DNA of 17,463 nt from Bacillota bacterium (GCA_017621195.1 JAGATO010000112.1:1-17463); one strand, 5' to 3'; counted from the first letter of the stretch, positions 1-6,283 are shown. Notes: generated by a model not told the origin, from the letters alone. Translations and numbers: made by a program.

Positions 1-1638
1 ACACTGGGGCTGTCTGGAATCCTCCGCTTTCGGCAGATTGTAGTTCTTTCCGACCTCCAACCCGCACTTTCTTTTGATTTGAGAGATATACAGGTTAGAT
101 ACCTTTAGTCCGCTATGCTCCAACACATAGTCTTTAATCTGTGTGTAGGTTGCCTTATCTTGAAAATCAGACATATCCATATCTTCCAAAGAGAACTCAA
201 CCCGAACCTTTTTCGAGTCGATCTCACCCTTGGAAAGCAAGACAACCGTCTCCACATTCGCCGTATGCGGAAACATATCCACCGGCTGCGCTTCCACCAG
301 ATCGTAGCCGCCGTCGACGAGAATCCGAATGTCGCGGGCCATGGTTGCCGGATCGCAGGACACGTAGACGATGCGCCGGGGCGCCACCGTCAGTACCGCA
401 TCCAGCAGTTCCTTCATGCAGCCGCTGCGGGGCGGATCCAGAATCACCACATCGGCCTTCACGCCGGACAGCCGCTTGGGCAGGATCTCCTCCGCCTTTC
501 CGCAGATGTACTCCGCGTTGACGATACCGTTGATCACAGCGTTGCGATTGGCGTCGATCACCGCCTGCTTCACCGCCTCCACGCCGATGATCCTTGCCGC
601 ATCCGCTGCGCAGTACAGACCGATGGTCCCCACGCCGCAGTACAGGTCCAGAATCGTCTCGCTGCCTGTCAGCGCCGCGTATTCCTTTGCCTTGTCGTAC
701 AGCCGCACCGTCTGAACCGGATTCACCTGATAGAAGGACAGGGGCGAAATCTCAAACAACAGGTCGCCGATCCGATCCAGGATCGTGGGCTTTCCCGCGA
801 TGGTGATACAGTCCTTTCCCATGATCTCCGAGCCCTTCTTCTTATTGACGTTCAGGATCACGCTTTCCAGCGCCCAGAACCAGTCGTCGTCCGTTCCCAG
901 GTCATTGACCGCGTCGTCGCACAGCTCCACCAGCCGCTCCACCTTGGGCAGATGGTCGCCGTTGACCACGAAAACTGCCATCACCTCGCCGGTGGAAAAG
1001 CCGGACTTGACGATGACGTGGCGCAGCAGACCCATGCCGCTCTTTTCGTCGTAGATGCTGACGCCGGTCTCCGCCACATACTGGCGCACCGCCCGGGCAA
1101 TCGCGTTGGCCGGAGCCGACTGGATGGCGCATTCGTCACAATTCACCACTTCGTGGCTGCGAGGTCGGTAGAATCCGATGCGACAGAGCTGGGTATTGCG
1201 GTACTTTCCTTCTTTATTTTTCTTCATAGACCCGGCGTTCACCGGAAACTGGGCCTTGTTCCGATAGGCCGTGGGATCGTCCATGCCGATGGTGGGAAGA
1301 ACCCTGGGCGCCTCCAGACCGCCGATGCGCGTCAGCCGATCTCTCACCCACTTTTCCTTCAGGCGCAGCTGCGCGTCGTAGTCCATGGCCTGTAAGCTGC
1401 AGCCGCCGCACCGATCGGCGTAGGGACAGAAGGGCTCCCTTCGGCAATCCGCCGGCGCTTCCAGCGCCGCCAGTCTCCCGCGGGCAAAGTTCTTCTTCAC
1501 CGCCGTGATCTCCACCTGCGCCCGGTCGCCGGGAACCGTTCCCGGTACGAACACCGCCATTCCGTCGGCCCGACCGATGCCCTCGCCTTCCATGCCTGCA
1601 TCGATGATATCTATGGTCACCAGATCTCCCTGTTTCAT
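1..1638 (-). CDS. rlmD: 23S rRNA (uracil-5-)-methyltransferase, RlmD/RlmCD (RumA) family, 3' end cut by window edge
   Basis: Transfers a methyl group from SAM to C5 of specific uridines in 23S rRNA. In Bacillota a single RlmCD enzyme often modifies both U747 and U1939. The ATG at 1638 follows GGAGG with 5 nt spacing, and the frame stays open for 546 codons to the window edge, so the stop lies outside. Visible order: N-terminal TRAM domain (residues 1-60); iron-sulfur cysteines C71, C77, C80 and probably C170; FYQVN at 302-306; SAM motif I DLYCGVGTIG at 331-340; DPPRSG at 401-406; catalytic Cys428 in SCDPAT. The usual enzyme ends near residue 470. Here a further 76 or more residues follow, including KATYTQIKDYVLE and SNLYISQIKRKCG. 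I recall a similar tail on many clostridial homologues. Its codons are more AT-rich than the body. Family assignment is secure; which uridine is modified is not shown. Confidence 0.95.
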   Translation of the reverse strand, partial: MKQGDLVTIDIIDAGMEGEGIGRADGMAVFVPGTVPGDRAQVEITAVKKNFARGRLAALEAPADCRREPFCPYADRCGGCSLQAMDYDAQLRLKEKWVRDRLTRIGGLEAPRVLPTIGMDDPTAYRNKAQFPVNAGSMKKNKEGKYRNTQLCRIGFYRPRSHEVVNCDECAIQSAPANAIARAVRQYVAETGVSIYDEKSGMGLLRHVIVKSGFSTGEVMAVFVVNGDHLPKVERLVELCDDAVNDLGTDDDWFWALESVILNVNKKKGSEIMGKDCITIAGKPTILDRIGDLLFEISPLSFYQVNPVQTVRLYDKAKEYAALTGSETILDLYCGVGTIGLYCAADAARIIGVEAVKQAVIDANRNAVINGIVNAEYICGKAEEILPKRLSGVKADVVILDPPRSGCMKELLDAVLTVAPRRIVYVSCDPATMARDIRILVDGGYDLVEAQPVDMFPHTANVETVVLLSKGEIDSKKVRVEFSLEDMDMSDFQDKATYTQIKDYVLEHSGLKVSNLYISQIKRKCGLEVGKNYNLPKAEDSRQPQC

Positions 1639-1711
1639 CTCTTCCTCCTGTGATCTTCGCTTCGGATCGGCTCGCGGCCCGTACTGCTGCGATCCATCCA
1701 CAGTTTACCCC

Positions 1712-1720
1712 ATTATACCA
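1712..1720 (-). promoter_or_regulatory. Extended -10 promoter for the rRNA methyltransferase gene
   Basis: Read on the minus strand the site is TGG-TATAAT, an extended -10 (TGnTATAAT) with a perfect hexamer. No good -35 hexamer stands 17 nt upstream, as is common for extended -10 promoters. Transcription would begin near 1705, giving a leader of about 65 nt. Confidence 0.55.
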
Positions 1721-1871
1721 CAGCCATGTGTTCGCCGCCACCTCTACTGTGCCGGATCCCCATGTAGTCGGCTCCTCAAAAATTTAATGCATTTGTAATG
1801 GTATTTCCTGCGGAAATCGGGTATAGTATTGATACCGGAGTTTTCCTTCCGAAAACCGACTCTAATGTTAT

Positions 1872-2241
1872 GGGGGCGTAAAGGTTTCGACGGGGGTGTA
1901 GAAGCCGGATAAGCGAGCCGCAGTTGTCCAGTCTGCGTTAAAAGGGACCGTTTAAATATAAACGCTAAAAGAGAAAACACTTACGCATTCGCTGCTTAGT
2001 TCAGCGGCCGCTTGAGCGGCGCGTCGTCGGCCCGGATTCACCTGCAGGTCCGGATCCCGGCGTCGATTATGCAGGAAAACTCTGTGTGATCTCCCGGTAG
2101 CACAGGGGACCAACGGGATAGTCCGTGAGATAGCCTGCTTTTGGGCGATCCCATGGGCGAAGCTGAAATCAAAAGCTGCGCTCGGAGAAGTTCCTGTGGA
2201 AATGCTTTCGGACGTGAGTTCGACTCTCACCGCCTTCACCA
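1872..2241 (+). ncRNA. ssrA: Transfer-messenger RNA (tmRNA)
   Basis: Rescues stalled ribosomes by acting first as tRNA-Ala and then as mRNA for a degradation tag. The 5' end is the family-typical GGGGGCGTAAAGGTTTCGAC at 1872. The 3' end carries the T-arm GTTCGACTCTCACC and a genomically encoded CCA at 2239-2241. The first seven bases pair with CGCCTTC next to the CCA, allowing two G-U pairs. The tag frame starts at the GCT codon at 1964 and ends at TAG (1997-1999), encoding AKRENTYAFAA. It keeps the hydrophobic Ala-Ala end recognised by ClpXP. A TATAGT at 1822-1827 may belong to its promoter, but I found no convincing -35, and the leader would have to be processed. A strong terminator follows directly. 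Confidence 0.97.
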
Positions 2242-2248
2242 AAAGCAT

Positions 2249-2290
2249 AGGGGCTGTAAAAAGTGAGAAATCATTTTTTACAGCCCCTTT
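2249..2290 (+). terminator. Rho-independent terminator of ssrA
   Basis: A near-perfect stem pairs AGGGGCTGTAAAAA (2249-2262) with the run ending ACAGCCCCT (2274-2288), with an 11-nt loop. The A/T-rich lower stem supplies the U-tract. It lies 7 nt after the tmRNA CCA end. Confidence 0.85.
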
Positions 2291-2313
2291 CATCATAGTA
2301 GACCACATATAAT

Positions 2314-2424
2314 ACCGCTGGCACACGAAAAAACTCTCCTTTTTCTCTGTGACGGTGCGCTGGCTCCCGGAGCCAGCGGTCAATTGGACATTGGCGGTAC
2401 GCTGGCAGCCAACGCCAGCGGTCA
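2314..2424. repeat. Two tandem GC-rich dyads plus one solitary arm (CGCTGGC/GCCAGCG)
   Basis: The first dyad pairs CGCTGGCT (2358-2365) with AGCCAGCG (2371-2378). The second pairs CGCTGGC (2400-2406) with GCCAGCG (2414-2420). Both are followed by GTCA and sit 42 bp apart, so they form a diverged direct repeat. A single arm, ACCGCTGGC, lies at 2314-2322. No long U-tract follows either stem, so simple termination is not the obvious role. They could be regulator sites, RNA hairpins or the edge of an inserted element. The structure is directly visible; the function is unknown. Confidence 0.7.
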
Positions 2425-2435
2425 TGCCCTGGCAG

Positions 2436-2815
2436 CCTGTATTTCCCGAGAAGGATCCGCTTATTTTATAGGAAACTATGGGATTTCTATATTTTGCATG
2501 CTTTCGCTTACTAATTGATAGCGAATTTCTGAATTCCTGTAGATTTGCTTTTTCTCATGTTAATTTATAGGGATTGAAACGTACGGCGATAGAAATTATT
2601 TTTATAAAAGTATAAATATGGGTTTTATCTATATTTCGGATCGTTTTACAGAACATAATATAGAAATCGCCGGATAACCCCTATATTTCAGCGATCACCA
2701 TGTGCAAAATACAGAACTTTTGATTTTTCCTATATTTTAGAACGATCCCGATATGAGAATACAGGTTTCGTGAATTTCCCTGTATCATAAGGAGAATTCG
2801 CGTGAAAAATATAGG
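2436..2815. repeat. Degenerate tandem array, about eight 50-bp units each containing an inverted pair of ATAYAG/CTRTAT half-sites
   Basis: Left half-sites (ATATAG, ATACAG, TTATAG or close variants) start at 2466, 2516, 2565, 2616, 2658, 2709, 2759 and 2809. Right half-sites (CTATAT, CTGTAT or close variants) start at 2437, 2487, 2537, 2587 (degenerate), 2629, 2681, 2730 and 2780. Both series have spacings of 49-52 bp except one interval of 42 bp at the same place. There the unit's inner spacer is 13 instead of 21-23 bp, as an 8-bp deletion would leave. In the unit at 2759 the arms ATACAGG and CCTGTAT match perfectly, with C-G replacing the T-A pair of other units. The sequence between half-sites is not conserved. 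It is not a normal CRISPR array: there is no identical repeat of 23 bp or more and there are no cas genes. Function unknown. Confidence 0.75.
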
Positions 2816-3025
2816 AATTTATGGCTCCATGCCGCCCCACTCCACTTTTGACACAGATCTATCAGACATTGATCGTGTTTAGGGAAAGAAACAAAGGAAA
2901 CCATGTAAAAGCGAGTCGAACTGACAACCATTGATCCTTTTGATGAGGAAAATTCTGTGTTGTCGGAACGACAGATGAAAATGATAATGAAATTATAAAT
3001 CCGAATTTTCAAGTAAGATAAAAAA

Positions 3026-3526
3026 GTGAGTACAAACAACAATAGCCATACTAATTACACAGGACGAATGTCTGATGATAAACAAGAAAAAATCAAGAAA
3101 GAGTTCATGTCCGTAACTGATTATGATGAATTTGATATCCGCAGATATGAGTTTTCATGTTTGGGTTGTGAAGATCGAACTGTTACAAATCATCTTCGAA
3201 ACATATTTGGTATTGATTCATCGTCAAAAGCATCAAACGATACAGTGAAATGCGAATATCCAGCAGATTATTTTTATCAAACATTGGGCGCATTCGAACG
3301 TGAATGCGCGGTGGAAATCGCAAGAGACCTTCTTGCCAAGATAAGAGAAGAAAACGATATATATGAGAACGATGATGCCCTTGCAGAATACAAAACGCGG
3401 GTAAATCAATACGTAGAGATCATTAAAAAAATCCGAAGCGAGGGAGATAATACAATGATATCCATCTTCAAGGCCGAAAAATACAAAAATGCCTTGGAGG
3501 AAAAAGTATCCGAAAAAATGAAATAA
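3026..3526 (+). CDS. Hypothetical protein of unknown function, 166 aa
   Basis: I do not recognise this protein. It is a soluble, acidic, helix-rich sequence with no signal peptide or membrane segment. The N-terminal half holds a FMSVTDYDEFDIRRYEF segment and three cysteines (SCLGCE and VKCEYP). The C-terminal half (about residues 90-166) is highly charged and likely helical or coiled. The GTG at 3026 gives the longest frame but lacks a good ribosome binding site. The ATG at 3068 has AGGACG just 1 nt before it, also poor. The gene is isolated: it follows the 50-bp dyad array by about 210 bp and is followed by a terminator-like hairpin. Its codons are AT-rich unlike neighbouring genes, which suggests horizontal origin or decay. 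Whether it is expressed is uncertain. Confidence 0.55.
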   Translation: MSTNNNSHTNYTGRMSDDKQEKIKKEFMSVTDYDEFDIRRYEFSCLGCEDRTVTNHLRNIFGIDSSSKASNDTVKCEYPADYFYQTLGAFERECAVEIARDLLAKIREENDIYENDDALAEYKTRVNQYVEIIKKIRSEGDNTMISIFKAEKYKNALEEKVSEKMK

Positions 3527-3533
3527 CAAGCAC

Positions 3534-3562
3534 GTGCAATGTGATCTACAGCATTGCTTTTT
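3534..3562 (+). terminator. Probable terminator of the orphan ORF
   Basis: GCAATG (3536-3541) and CATTGC (3552-3557) form a 6-bp stem with a 10-nt loop, followed by TTTTT. It lies 9 nt after the stop codon. Confidence 0.55.
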
Positions 3563-3632
3563 CATTATACTGCGAAACAGGACAAGGATACACCGTTGAG
3601 TCATTTGGCGGAATCTTATTGTTCAAGTGCAC

Positions 3633-3684
3633 CAAAACAAAACACCATTGAAATTCCGGCGGATGCCGGAACTCCAATGGTGTT
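3633..3684 (-). terminator. Strong terminator of the perR-PTPS-like transcript
   Basis: About 20 bp of stem: AACACCATTG and the following AATTCCGGC (3641-3660) pair with GCCGGAA and CAATGGTGTT (3665-3684), with a 4-nt loop and one small mismatch. Read on the minus strand it is followed by TTTTGTTTT and lies 20 nt past the stop of the upstream gene. A T-run on the other side means it could also stop plus-strand transcription. Confidence 0.85.
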
Positions 3685-3703
3685 TTTTCACTTTCACCTA
3701 TGT

Positions 3704-4267
3704 CTATTTCTTATAGCCGCACTTCGGGCAGACGCCGTTCTCATTCAGAGCGATGCCGCACAGCGGGCAGCGGTCCAGAGTTCTGGTAGTCTCGTATTCC
3801 TGGCAGGCCGCATTGACGCCGCTGGTGAAGGTCAGCTTGGCGATGTTCAGCTTATCTTTCAGCAGGTCGTATACGATCTTGATCATGCCCTCCACGGTCA
3901 TAGTCTCCTTGGTGACGACCAGACGGCAGTCCGGGTAAGCCGTCGCCAGCTCCGTCTTGAAAGCCGGGCCCTTCATCTTGTTCATGGGTGTTCCATCCTT
4001 GATCCCCTGAGCTTCGTATACGCCCAGAATGGCCGGAAGCAGAGGATCGTCCTCGCGCAGGATCAACGCATGGTCGAAGTTCTTCAGCACTTCCCATGCG
4101 GTCTTCTGAATCTCATTGCACGGAAATACCATGTTGACGCCCGGCTCTACGGTGTCTTCCACTTCGATGGTCAGAACTCCCGTGTGGCCATGCAGATACT
4201 GTGCTTCTCCCTTAAACCCATAAAAACGATGTGCATACTGCAGATCTAACGTTGTAATACTCCTCAT
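3704..4267 (-). CDS. 6-pyruvoyl-tetrahydropterin synthase/QueD-like protein with C-terminal zinc ribbon
   Basis: The fold family (T-fold, PTPS/QueD) converts dihydroneopterin triphosphate to pterin products for queuosine or folate-like pathways. The zinc-binding histidines are visible: H13 in YAHRF, then H26 and H28 in YLHGHTG. A later FDHALI matches the catalytic Asp-His region and VTKETMTVEG the pterin-anchoring Glu region. At 187 aa it is longer than QueD (about 120 aa). The extra length is an insertion around residues 80-110 and a C-terminal zinc ribbon CPLCG...CPKCG (about residues 167-184). The QueD nucleophile in CxxxHxH is absent; position 22 is Ala, with Glu at 21. Standard QueD activity is therefore doubtful. 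AAGGAGT precedes the ATG. It lies 66 bp downstream of the PerR-like gene, probably co-transcribed. No other queuosine or folate gene is in view. Confidence 0.8.
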   Translation of the reverse strand: MRSITTLDLQYAHRFYGFKGEAQYLHGHTGVLTIEVEDTVEPGVNMVFPCNEIQKTAWEVLKNFDHALILREDDPLLPAILGVYEAQGIKDGTPMNKMKGPAFKTELATAYPDCRLVVTKETMTVEGMIKIVYDLLKDKLNIAKLTFTSGVNAACQEYETTRTLDRCPLCGIALNENGVCPKCGYKK

Positions 4268-4333
4268 AACTATACTCCTTGTCCTTTATATTTACGGGTA
4301 TATGCGCCCGCATGCGCCATGGGGAACGGCATT

Positions 4334-4738
4334 TCACTTCGGCTCGTTCTTCTGAGATGCATTCTGACAGTCCGGACAGATCCCCCGAAAGAGGATGTCG
4401 TAGCCCGTGAATTCAAATCCGTGAGCGTCCCGGATCCGCTGTTCCAGGCCGGTGATGAAATCCACATCCACATCGAAGACACGGCCGCATTTCTGACATC
4501 TTACATGACAGTGATCGTGGCAACGGTGATCAAAGCGATCCGCCCCTCCCGGGGTCTCCATCCTGCGAATCTCTCCCATCTCCGACAGAACGTTCAGATT
4601 TCGATAGACCGTAGCCCGGCTGATGTTGGGATGATCCTTTTTGATCTCTTCGTAAATTTCATCCGCAGTGGCATGGCACTGCAATCGGTTGACAGCTTCT
4701 AAAACTAATGAACGCTGAATTGTATTGCGCTTTCTCAT
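4334..4738 (-). CDS. perR: Fur-family transcriptional regulator, PerR-like
   Basis: A 134-aa DNA-binding metal sensor of the Fur family. The N-terminal winged helix spans about residues 1-65, with SRATVYRNLNVL as recognition helix. Structural zinc is held by C81, C84, C121 and C124 (CQKCG and CPDC). The five residues that bind the regulatory metal in Bacillus subtilis PerR have counterparts here: H22, D70, H76, H78 and D89. The aspartate at position 89, where Fur typically has Glu, favours a peroxide-sensing PerR over an iron-sensing Fur. The N-terminus is about 15 residues shorter than B. subtilis PerR. An AAGGAAA site precedes the ATG. The promoter is covered by a perfect palindrome, so autoregulation is likely. 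It heads a two-gene unit with the PTPS-like gene. Fur family is certain; PerR subtype is inferred. Confidence 0.92.
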   Translation of the reverse strand: MRKRNTIQRSLVLEAVNRLQCHATADEIYEEIKKDHPNISRATVYRNLNVLSEMGEIRRMETPGGADRFDHRCHDHCHVRCQKCGRVFDVDVDFITGLEQRIRDAHGFEFTGYDILFRGICPDCQNASQKNEPK

Positions 4739-4765
4739 GGTGTCATTTTCCTTATCGATTCTTTA

Positions 4766-4794
4766 TTCTTATTGAGATTATATCTCAATAAGAA
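4766..4794. promoter_or_regulatory. 29-bp perfect palindrome, probable PerR/Fur-family operator
   Basis: TTCTTATTGAGAT (4766-4778) and ATCTCAATAAGAA (4782-4794) are perfect inverted arms around a 3-bp centre. The palindrome covers the -10 hexamer and part of the spacer of the perR promoter, 28 bp before the start codon. Size and AT-richness suit a Fur-family dimer site, but it departs from the B. subtilis PerR box TTATAATNATTATAA. Confidence 0.75.
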
Positions 4795-4805
4795 CCGGTT
4801 GTCAA
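4777..4805 (-). promoter_or_regulatory. Consensus sigma-A promoter of perR
   Basis: Read on the minus strand: TTGACA (4800-4805), 17-bp spacer, TATAAT (4777-4782). Both hexamers are perfect. A promoter this strong under a palindrome fits a tightly repressed, autoregulated gene. Confidence 0.88.
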
Positions 4806-4932
4806 TTCTTTTCTTTCCGTGCATCTGCACTCTGCTGGCCTTGATCGGTCTGTTCACTCTGGCCGTCCTGTTCATGCTGAAATACATCTTCCTGTAGACG
4901 TCATCCCCCTGTCAGGATCGGCCACTGTTCAA

Positions 4933-4966
4933 AAAAAGACCCCCGTTGTGTGACGGGAGTCTTTTT
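4933..4966. terminator. Bidirectional terminator downstream of gap
   Basis: The arms AAAAAGAC-CCCG and CGGG-AGTCTTTTT pair with one bulge around an 8-nt loop. There are T-runs on both sides. It lies 37 nt after the gap stop codon on the minus strand. Confidence 0.82.
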
Positions 4967-5002
4967 CGTTTTTATTTTCGGTTTTCGTTTTCAGCGATTC
5001 GA

Positions 5003-6019
5003 TTATACGAACTTCTTCAGGTACTTCAGAGTTCTTACCATCTGGGATACGTAGCTGTTTTCGTTGTCATACCATGCAACGACACGAACTTCGTAGATCT
5101 TGGTACCGCATCTCTGAGCCAGAGTCTGAGTAGCGTCGAACAGAGAACCGTAGCTCATACCGATGATGTCGCTGGAAACCAGTTCTTCTTCGGTGTAACC
5201 GAAGGATTCGGTAGCGGCAGCCTTCATGGCAGCGTTGATTCCTTCTACGCTTACGGATTCGGTTTCATCCTTCAGGGTCGCATCCAGGATGGTGATGGAA
5301 CCGGAGGGAACGGGAACGCGCTGTGCGGAACCGATCAGTCTTCCGGCCAGTTCGGGGATAACCAGACCGATGGCCTTGGCAGCACCGGTGCTGTTGGGCA
5401 CGATGTTGATGGCGCCGGCTCTTGCTCTTCTCAGGTCACCCTTTCTGTGCGGACCGTCCAGGATCATCTGGTCGCCGGTGTAAGCGTGAATGGTGGTCAT
5501 GAAACCGGTACGGATTTCACGATAGTCGTTCAGCGCCTTGGCCATGGGAGCCAGACAGTTGGTGGTGCAGGATGCTGCGGAAATGATGTTGTCGTTTTCG
5601 GTCAGAGTCTCGTGGTTGGTTCCGTAAACAATGGTGGGCAGGTCGTTTCCAGCAGGTGCAGAAATCACAACCTTCTTGGCACCGGCATCGATGTGAGCCT
5701 GAGACTTTGCCTTGGATGCGAAGAAGCCGGTGCATTCCAGAACGATGTCAACGCCCAGCTCCTTCCACGGCAGGTTCGCGGGATCCTTTTCTGCCAGAAT
5801 CGTAATCTTGGTTCCGTCAACGGTGATGGAGTTTTCATCACAGGTAACGTCATGCTTATATCCGCCCTGTACGCTGTCATACTTCAGTAAGTGAGCCAGC
5901 ATCTTGGGCTCGGTCAGGTCGTTGATCGCAACAACTTCCATGCTCTTGTCTTCGAAAATCTGTCTAAATGCAAGTTTTCCAATTCTTCCAAATCCATTGA
6001 TCGCAATTTTTGTAGCCAT
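5003..6019 (-). CDS. gap: Glyceraldehyde-3-phosphate dehydrogenase, type I
   Basis: Cytosolic glycolytic enzyme: glyceraldehyde-3-phosphate + phosphate + NAD+ to 1,3-bisphosphoglycerate. The N-terminal Rossmann motif is INGFGRIGKLAFRQ (residues 7-20). The catalytic site is SAASCTTNC with Cys151; the catalytic His follows in TTIHAYT. Substrate-binding RRARAG and NSTGAAKA and the C-terminal WYDNENSY are intact. Length is 338 aa, normal for the family. I chose the ATG at 6019 rather than the longer frame from 6061, because MATKIAINGFG is the conserved start and AAGGAGG sits 10 nt upstream. Codon choice is markedly restricted, as in highly expressed genes. It stands alone with its own promoter and terminator. 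Confidence 0.98.
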   Translation of the reverse strand: MATKIAINGFGRIGKLAFRQIFEDKSMEVVAINDLTEPKMLAHLLKYDSVQGGYKHDVTCDENSITVDGTKITILAEKDPANLPWKELGVDIVLECTGFFASKAKSQAHIDAGAKKVVISAPAGNDLPTIVYGTNHETLTENDNIISAASCTTNCLAPMAKALNDYREIRTGFMTTIHAYTGDQMILDGPHRKGDLRRARAGAINIVPNSTGAAKAIGLVIPELAGRLIGSAQRVPVPSGSITILDATLKDETESVSVEGINAAMKAAATESFGYTEEELVSSDIIGMSYGSLFDATQTLAQRCGTKIYEVRVVAWYDNENSYVSQMVRTLKYLKKFV

Positions 6020-6051
6020 AAATTCATAATCCTCCTTTTTGGTCTGCCTAT

Positions 6052-6080
6052 AATATAGCACCTTTCTATGGAAAAGTAAA
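6052..6080 (-). promoter_or_regulatory. Promoter of gap
   Basis: Minus strand: TTTACT (6075-6080), 17-bp spacer ending TGC, then TATATT (6052-6057). The TGn before the hexamer makes it an extended -10. The leader to the ATG would be about 27 nt. Confidence 0.65.
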
Positions 6081-6194
6081 CAATTTTGATGATTTATTTT
6101 TCAAAAACTTGCAAAACGAATCATAAAAAATCATTATTATCACCCACAACCGTATTCTGCTCTGTATTCTGTACAATCGCCGCCGTATTATGCA

Positions 6195-6221
6195 CAAAAA
6201 GGAACCGCTTTCGCGATTCCT
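6195..6221 (-). terminator. Terminator of the ilvA transcript
   Basis: Minus strand: AGGAATCGC pairs with GCGGTTCCT around a GAAA tetraloop (6200-6221), then TTTTT. It lies about 65 nt after the stop codon of the threonine ammonia-lyase gene. Confidence 0.82.
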
Positions 6222-6223
6222 CT

Positions 6224-6253
6224 GTGTATTGTTCTTCGGTGTATTGATCTTCG
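6224..6253. repeat. 15-bp tandem duplication
   Basis: GTGTATTGTTCTTCG (6224-6238) is followed at once by GTGTATTGATCTTCG (6239-6253), with one mismatch. It lies between the ilvA stop codon and its terminator and looks like a slippage duplication without obvious function. Confidence 0.6.
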
Positions 6254-6283
6254 GCCGTTCGGCTGTCGATCGATGGCCCTTGA

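Larger units (their letters stand above)
2430..3560. other. AT-rich island 3' of ssrA
   Basis: This stretch is far richer in A and T than the genes on either side and starts just past the 3' end of ssrA, a frequent target of tyrosine integrases. It contains the 50-bp dyad array and one orphan ORF. Between 2820 and 3025 I see no gene. A short open stretch ending at the TAA near 3000 reads IDPFDEENSVLSERQMKMI but has no usable start, and could be the tail of a decayed gene. No integrase and no convincing repeated att site were found, so integration is an inference from position and composition. Confidence 0.5.

Noticed and set aside
115..1395. 426-codon plus-strand frame opposite the rRNA methyltransferase
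   Set aside because: Low-complexity antisense shadow; the minus strand carries a complete RlmD-type sequence.
1793..1827. Full sigma-A promoter for ssrA (TTGTAA ... TATAGT)
   Set aside because: The spacing is 23 bp, too long; only the TATAGT is plausible, so it is mentioned but not listed as a feature.
1952..2425. 157-codon minus-strand frame across ssrA
   Set aside because: It overlaps the tmRNA and its terminator, which are certain, and has no protein-like features.
2436..2815. CRISPR array
   Set aside because: The units are regular, but there is no identical repeat of 23 bp or more, conserved parts are only about 6-9 bp, and no cas gene is present.
2905..2925. Inverted partial copy of the tmRNA T-arm (GAGTCGAACT) as an att site
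   Set aside because: Only 10 bp match and the similarity does not extend to either side; chance is a reasonable explanation.
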